Assembly: GCA_903813345.2 (NCBI GenBank)
Contig: CAIIXF020000005.1
Span: 41,143,394 to 41,207,393 of the forward strand
Origin: Owenia fusiformis
Lineage: Eukaryota > Annelida > Polychaeta > Sabellida > Oweniidae
Length of the DNA: 64,000 bases
Direction: 5' to 3'
Position numbers and translations under genes: made by a program. Positions 27,601-36,600 of the stretch are shown here, piece after piece (positions within the stretch are counted from its first letter, which is position 1; the number at the start of each line of letters is the position of its first letter). Under the pieces are notes generated by a model, which saw only the letters and a program-made list of their open reading frames with translations, was not told where the DNA came from and searched no databases.

Positions 27601-30600
27601 ATTTTTTGTCTGAGCCATGCATTAATCGGTTGATGAAATATCTTCCTGGCTTTTAAGATGATTGCTTTGTCTAACAACTTCTCTGATGGTTTTAATTTCC
27701 AAATATGCATATGCACAAGTAAAACTTGTCTTAGTGAACACCTTTCTGGCTCTTTCTCTAGTGAACACCTGTCTCTAATGGACATCATTCCTCACCACAT
27801 ACTCAACCAACTTCTGTATAAATCACCTTCTCTGTAGTGAACACCTAGTTTAAGTGAACACATTGTGGCTCCGTAGGTGTTCAATGTACACAGGGTTTAC
27901 TGTAATTGCATTCAAAGGCTGAAGGAAAGTGAAAATACTCATTATTATATATAATAGAATGTCAGACTGTTTCTTATGGAAATAATAATGTTCAATTGAA
28001 AACTGTAAAGAATTGTTCAAATCCTCTGTAGATTTTGTGATAAAGTTCATTGAACGTGACATAACGACGAATCGTCAATTATAATACATCAAAATGTAAA
28101 TGTATCCAGATAATGAAACTGGAAGCCTCGATTTCTTCACATTTTTCATTCACAATATAAATAGATATTAGACAAGGTAATCAGCAGTGAAAGAATTGGA
28201 ATCATAAATAAGGAAAGTAATCAGAAAATGCTGACATAAGAGCAATTCTGAGCCATTTTCATTAAACTAATCAAACATAGACGATGTGCAGTAAGTGTAA
28301 GATAATGGATTGAAATTATAAAATATTTGAACAATTTACTTCTATTTGATATGCCAGCTTAACCCGATCTATAAAATGCAAGCAATAAGATATGTAAATA
28401 GAACAGATGAGTAAATAATCTATCAACTCATCATATAAAGCTGGGATTATATGATACACTGATCCGTTCCTTTAATTAATAATCAAGTACCCAATTGATA
28501 TTAAGGAAGTTGACCAGAGCAAGAGTGCATTCCCATATGCTCTGATACACCACTTCTTACATGCCCCTTGATTGGATTAAAAATAGCATGAAATGAGAAA
28601 CATAATATGAGCGTTAATAACAGATCCATTGCAGCATCGAAAAGATGAACAAGACTACATGCTAAGAGCTACTAAAGGTGTGATATTTATACACTTGAAA
28701 AACAACACGAGAAACTTACAACTTTATTGCAATTGTTGGAAGCAAATTAGCACTGAAAGTCAGGTAAACCACTCAGCTGTATGGCTTAAAGTCTACTACC
28801 TGGAAACTAGTTGATATAAGAGGAACATGGATAGATTATGGTTAGCACCTTGAACTGAATATTTCACCTAAATCCGTGTTGCCTTCAAACAAGGCCTATT
28901 TCTGGTACACCATAAATGCTCTAAAGCATGCTATATAATACATGTATAAGTGGATGCAACACAAAACCTCGCTTTGCACATGCAATATAATAATAACCCA
29001 TAATTATTGTTTTCACATGGAGAGACAACTAGAGAAAGATAAGATGATTTACTCATTTTGTAGAATATGTAGGAGTGTCGGTTAACATTGAGAACAGTAT
29101 GGGATAAACATGCAGCATTGAGGCGATGGCGTTTTATTAAGCAAATGACATTTGGAACAATACTCGCCATGCTAGAAACAACATTAATCAAAGAACATTA
29201 GTTCTGCTAAGCTGACTGAGAGGGCGGAGTGTTATTTACTATATTAATCGGTATGCAAGCAATACTCAGTTCTTGAATTCTCAATTTTCAGATTCTCAAT
29301 TCTAACATGAACAATTATTGCAAGGAATACTGCGGATTGCTGAACAAGATGCTATAATACTACATTACTTAATCTAACCATCTCAACGTACCAGATTACA
29401 AATAATTTCTGTAATATCCACACCTAAACGGAATTTAATCACGATGATTTGGGGTATTACAGTCTTATGAGGATCAATGCAGCCCAGCAGCCGCCAGCAA
29501 TAACTTTCTAAGCTGTCTGTTATGATCTATGGAAACCTTACTAATGTAAAATCAATTTACAGGTTATTTCATAAACATCATAGCTAAACTGAATATATGC
29601 ACCAGATTGCAAACTGGATTTTAACCAACATTAATTAATGGAATTAAAAACCTGAATTTGTAATATTGGATACAGAGGATGGATGGATATCAATACCAGC
29701 AGAAGATTGAATATGGATACGACAACCATATAAATAAATAAGTGTGACATAGCAGGATACTTTTTAAGCCAGGTTATAATATAATGTCAAATATAGATAT
29801 TTGATTGTTAGACATTGTATGATCTCAAAATGGATGTAGAAAAGATCAGGTTCACTGCGGAGAGTTTCATCATACTCTTATTAACTATAGGGACCATAGC
29901 ATCAAACATTATCATTCTCCTGATTTACTTCCGTACTGATGCACTTGTATCCATGAACAAATTCTTCTTTGGATCGTTAATATTCTGTGATCTGTTTTTT
30001 GGATTATTTGTAACACCATTTTCATTTTGGACATCAATGTTTGATGAGTGGCTCTATGGACCAGTATTTTGCCATATTGAGGCGTACGTGATAACAGCGC
30101 TATGGATTGCGAGTTTGTACTCGCTGATGTGGATCTCCATAGACCACCATATGGCAATAAGGAAACCACAAAGATACGAAAATATGCTAGGATCAGTACG
30201 AAGTTTATGCTGGATGTTAACAATTTGGGTAGTCGCGATATGCTTTTGTTGTCCACCCTTATTTGGCATGCAGCGAGCAACCTACTACCCCGAAGCATAT
30301 ATTTGCTTACTAGACTGGAATACCGGGACAGCATTTCTCGTGACGGCTTGTCTTATTGTTTTCATTCCACCATTTGTGGTGCTACTATGGTGCCATCTAT
30401 ATATGCTAACGAAAGGTTATGCGCAGAAGAGACAAACCTTTGAAAAAGGCGCTGATTTCCAGGCACTTTCCCGACCACAACAATACAGTGTCAGTCTAGC
30501 ATTCTCCATAACGAATCTAATTATATGGTTGCCATGGCTATTATTGCAGTTTTATGATGTCATAGACCATCACAGACAGAATTATTCCCCCACGTGGCAT

Positions 30601-33600
30601 TTTGCAACTATGTGGTTGGTGCTTGGTAATTCCTTCTGGAAATTCCTTGTATACCTTGGTGTTAGTCCAAGCTTTAGACAAGGACTGAAAATGCTTTGTA
30701 AGACATGGTGTAGAGAAACAGAGGTTTCATAAGAATTAATACTGACCGTAACAAATAATATGTTATACATGTAATTTACTCATAACAAAATACAGTGAAA
30801 CCTGTCTAAATGGAACACCTTTGGTACCTTAAAAAAGTTCTACTTGGGAGGTGTTCCACTTATAGAGGTTCATTTAACATTGAGTCAGTTGGTCTTGAAA
30901 CTCTGAAAAGTGTTCCACTAGCAGAGGTGTTCCGTTTCTAGAAGTGTTCCACTTTACAGGTTTCACTGTATGCTATACATGTAATTAACCCATTTATTAT
31001 ATAATTTAGACCAATATATAAAGATCAACCATATAAGAAACCTTTCTATTTGCAGCAAAAAATGGACCAATTTCAGTCACAGTTGCTATAAACATGAGAA
31101 ATAGTAATGCTTTCTATATAAGCTGCTCTAAACATATAGGATTTATAAGTTACCATAGGGCCATTTTAAAATTGAAACATTTTTTAAAAGAATTTAGGCT
31201 TATTTTTCAAACATTGGAGCACATTTTCTCGAAAACTCATCACAAAAATTATATTTCAAAAATATGCCCAAAGTCATGGTTCACTGTCCTATATCACTAT
31301 TACACTCAGGATATGTTTAGAGAATGCAATCTGATAAACTGTAGTTAAGGTTCGTTTATTTGAATTATTTACTCCTGGCCAAAATTGTGGCCAAAAAAGA
31401 TCTCATGTTTATTATAACAAGTGTATGAATATAAGCAAATAAAAATGTAAACATAAACATGTACGATATTATTCAATGGGTATGGGAGATTTACAACAGA
31501 GATTTTAGACCCAAACTGTAAGGTATACATGCCCATAGCCAGCTTTTTGTTAGGGGGGGAGGCTTGACCCCTTGAATCCCAAAATTAGGCCCATTTTTGG
31601 TAATTTGGCCTACAATTAAAAATAAGGGCCAAATTATGCCTATGCCTATTACCAATGAGGCCCTCCAAAAATCTTTGACAACAAAATTTTGAGTTCACAA
31701 ACATGTCTTCAACTACCAACCCATTTCATAAAATTAATTGAGTATAATATAGACTGAAACACTGAGTTTGCCTTACACAACCAATAAACCAGGTACTTTT
31801 GTTCTAAATCAACCTCTGAATAAGTTCGATGATTTTACTGTTTATCCGGTCCCCCTTCTAGGTATGCCTGTCCACATTTTGATTATCATTGCATCGTTAT
31901 GTTTTTCAACTGGCAACATGATCTCAGGACTGAGAGAAATCAGATTAAATGAGATAGTTCATCATAATAGTCTCTCCACACCCACCCTTTTGAAACTACT
32001 CATTTACCAGTGTATGTTCTGCCATCTTTTTAGCTTTAGCAAACATTTTGAAAATAGCTATTGTATGCTGTGCCATCTTTCTAACATACTAACTCTACTT
32101 CAACATATGTGGTACATCAAGTTTATGTTGGATTTAATAATAGCTTTGGGTGCCATATTTACATTGTTTTTTATCAACATTAAACTAAATGTCTCGATTA
32201 TACAGGGGATGCCATTACATTTTAACCATTGACAGCATTTTTCACTCACCAACACTACAGAATATAAGATCATATAGTGAAACTACAGAATACGAGATCT
32301 TATACAAGTAACTACAGAATACAAGGTTGTCATCGAAAGAATTGTCCATATACTAGTTTTCATAAAAACACTAAGAAAACTTCACAAATAATTTTAAACT
32401 CATATACCTACTCCATGCAATGAGTTTATCATTAGTGGGTAACCTTCACTTCTGTTTTAAGTCCTATAATGCTATGAGTAAAAGCTATTGAAAATGGCGC
32501 AAGAGTATCATACTATAAAAATTAATGTACCATTTATTTTTTAACTTTTTAATGGCACAATATACATCCCTAAAATGCAATCTGATTTTCGACCCCTTTT
32601 CGTCACCGTTTCTGTGCCGGAACGGTTTTTCGATGCCGAAATGGCGCCAAATTATATTGGCTGTGAGATCTAGATATTAGGTCTTTTTAATTTTTTTTAT
32701 ATAAGTTTGTTTTAATTTTTCATCCAGTGTGGGGGAACAGTTTCAAATGTAAAATATATAAAGATTCCTAATATTATATCTTTTACAATTACACTTTAGA
32801 GGAGAGAATGTTTCAAACCCCTTTCCCATACCGACATACTGTATTAGCTGTGATTGGCGCCCGGCCACTAAAAGTAAGTCAAAACAGTTTAAAAACTTAT
32901 TAGTGCCCATATGAGTTCCGACTGAGAAAAATTGCCGGAGTTTCAGAGAAAAAGAAATAAGAAAAAATTAAACCTACTGAATTTCTTCTCAGCCTCGTTA
33001 AGGATTCCATATCCAGACCGACTATTTTCAACACATACCGAAACAAGGAAGCAAGAATCTAGATTACAGGAAAAGTCAAAATAATGGATATAATAATGGA
33101 TATAATAATATGCATTTGACCCTAATGATCGTTGATTCTTCACCTAGGGACTCACCCTTGAGCCTCCAAAAATCTGGGGGGGGGGGCACTAATAGGGACA
33201 TGGGTACCAATTACGGCTAATATGGTAGTTTTCTTTATGTTTTTGTGATGTGCAAATACAATATTGGCTTTAACTTATTTTAACCTATTTTGACTAAATT
33301 TCTCCAAAATATTTCCAAAATTGTGACAAACAATCCCAATAAGCCTTCAACTAAAAAAATTAATCTATAAGATGGAATGTACTTGTATTACTAACAAAAA
33401 TCAAGTTCATGTACTTGTATAGCACAAAATTATCTTATGCAGAACAATGTAATTTCAATTGATTAATCTTTGATTTGACATCTACTAAAGTTCCATATAA
33501 AGACTGATGAGGCTAGTATCAAAATACATGCAGTTAAAGAGAATAAACTAGAAAACCGCAAATTCACTGAGTAGCAAGTCCCTATGAACAATTCATTCAT

Positions 33601-36600
33601 GAATCTGATATATGTCAAAATATCATGTTCCAGTATAATAGATCTCCTATAGCCTAATTAATGAGAATTCTCGCATGAGCTGACACTTTTAGATTATATG
33701 AAGCACAAAAAAAGATAAACGATATAATATTTGGATCTACTCTGAAAGAAAATATATATTTGATTGGTGTATATACCACAATCGCTGTACTTGGCGCATA
33801 CCCCCCCCCCCCCCTAATAAGCTTCATGCTTCATAAAATTCAAGAAATATCGTGGAATGAACAAGTAAACAAATCTACATGTACATCAGAGAGATATTGA
33901 GTTTCTAAAAAAATCAACATAATAATAGAGAACTTACACTAAAATGTTATAAAAGTGACACATTTTTTCATTCAAAGCGCATCTTCCCAAAAATATCTAT
34001 CATTGGGTACTTTACACACCACACTAAACTAATATTCTCTAGTCCAAAAACTGAACAAAGAAAATGATCAAATTTTCAAGTTTCAAAGTTCAGGAAATAT
34101 TTAGACTAAGTTTCAAAACGATTGGTCCAGCAGTATTGAAATGGGAACATCTTTGATGTTACTTCTGGATCACTCTGTAATTGAGACAATTATAAGACAA
34201 ATAACTTACATGTTCAGCGAAGACTACAAGTGCATTAAACTTGGGCGCGATCTCCATGATAAAGCCAGAGTTGGCCCAGAACTCTTCAATATTTCCCTCA
34301 TTTCCTGTGTAGAAAAATATTGGCCCCTCCCCTGCCTTCCACCACTTATCTACAATAGAGAGTAAAGACAATAAAAAGTCAATGGATTTTCAATGTTTTT
34401 CTATTTTCAAAAAATGATTATATACCTTCATAGGTGCACAAGCAAATCATATCGAGCCACGTACAAGCTTGAACAAGGCTCGAAAATTAGGAGTCATTAC
34501 GGTCAAAAAGGAGCACACTGCTCGTATGGGGCTCATTTTCGATGCCCATACAAGCATGAGGCCCATTATTATCATTTTGAAGCCTGTACGAGCATGTAAG
34601 AGGCTCAGAAATTATGGGTTCTAATGGGGCTTGTAATCACAAACTAGTATGAGGCTCGGAAATTACGAGTAATTACGGGACACATTACTAGACCCGTACA
34701 AGGTTGTACAGCCTCGTACAACCTCGTACATCCCCCGATGTAATTTGTCTGTGTAAGCAGCATGTTTTTAGAGAAACAACTCCTCCAACAATCTACCGAA
34801 GACATACTGTCATGTCACATAAAAAATAGCCAGTCCATTTAAGTATCTCCTTTTGCAAAAATGGAACCATACAGTTCACGTGTGTTGAAGGCTTATGCTT
34901 CAAAATAAGGTAAAAGTAGGAGCTGGGACCTAAAGTCTGATTCTGCCCAAATTCCACGAAAATGGAATTGAGAATATTATGAATGAGAAAATCGAGACAA
35001 ATCATGGAAGACAACCTAACAAATACACACTACTATACCCCCATACTGTATCCTGTATTGAAATACAGGCTACAGCGAAGTTGCAAATGGAGGACGTTTG
35101 TTTATTTCCATAGTTCTGAAGGTATACTAGATTTTACATATATTCCAAGTCCTTGGTGTAATTCTAGATGAGAATTTAGAATACAACCTACACGTAGAAG
35201 ACAGAACTAAAAAGGGCTTCTCGGCACTGAAAAGAATCTCCGACTCCACAAGTGCAAACGCTGGATGCACACAGTCAGCTTTTGTGTACCTATATAAAAA
35301 TCTAGTTTTACCAAACATAGATTATGGCTGTGTCTTACTAGCCTGTACACATAGAGAAGCTACACTACAATTTCAGAAAGTCCAAAGGCTGGCTTTACTG
35401 AAAGCATCAGGGTGCATGTACACAACAAGCTCTGATGCACTGGATGTCATAACAAACTGCCAACCTATTGACATACACTTAAGAAAGCATCAATGCCAAG
35501 AATTTACCAGAGTTCTATGTAAAAATGAAAATGATCCTTTAACAAAAACTCTGAACTCATGGAAAGAGAAATCCCAAGCAACAATTGAAAAAAAAACCAC
35601 AACCTTCAACATTTTAAACTCCAGACTCAGGGAATTTAACCCATCTAGAGACACATGTTATGAAAAGGAATTCAAAACAGATTTAGAATTTCCACCATAT
35701 CAACTTAATATCAAGGAAGGTAGTGACACAACAGGGGTGAGTAAAACAGAACAATGTAAAATAATTGAAGAAAAGATAAAAACATTGAACAATAAATCTG
35801 TGATTGTCTTCACTGACGGTTCAACTTTGACTAATCCAGGACCAACAGGGTCTAGCGCGATCATATTTCTAGCCGGAACAAAGTCTGATCCTGTTTGCTT
35901 GAAAAAAGCAGTCAGTGCGAAAAGCAATAACTTTAGTGGGGAGGTTCATGCTTTACACCTTGTTGCACTTGATTTCCTGCACACTTTACCTATTAACAAT
36001 TCTGAAATTCACATCTTTGGCGATTGCCAACCTGCACTTTTAAGTACTTTCAGAAGTAGCAAACCCAGGTCTGAAATTCAATGCATAGAAAATTCTAGGT
36101 ATTTGGTCCACTGCCTGAGTGCAAGCTGTAATGTATTAACCTACTACTGGGTGCCAAGTCATCTCGGAATTCAAGGCAATGAATTAGCCGACACATATGC
36201 CAAGGAAGCAGCGGCGGAAGCAGCGACCCTGCCAACCTCTATGAAACAAAGCAAAGAGGAGGTCTACAGAACCATTAAAAAGACTGCCTTGAAAGATTGG
36301 CAGAATCTTTATGACAATTCTACAAAAGTTAAATTCATCCAAGAGATTATAGAGACTGTAGATGTACAAAATAATCTCTGTGAGAGCAATAGAACAGAAT
36401 TCTGCAAAATAAACCAAATCATAACAGGTCACTCAAAGCTGAATCACCACCTAGCAAAAGTTCAAACTGACATTTCCAATCTATGTGAGCACTGTAATCG
36501 GGCAGAGACAGTCCAACATTATATTTTTGATTGTGAATTATATCAGGAAGATCGTGAACTTATGCTCCACAAGGCAGAGACTATACTTTTAGGGGTAGAG

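Noticed and set aside
29912-30334. Minus-strand frame of 140 codons
   Set aside because: It is a shadow of the GPCR gene on the plus strand.
31768-32232. 154-codon hydrophobic frame as a membrane protein
   Set aside because: It starts at TTG, has no family resemblance or splice support, and its composition fits AT-rich chance.
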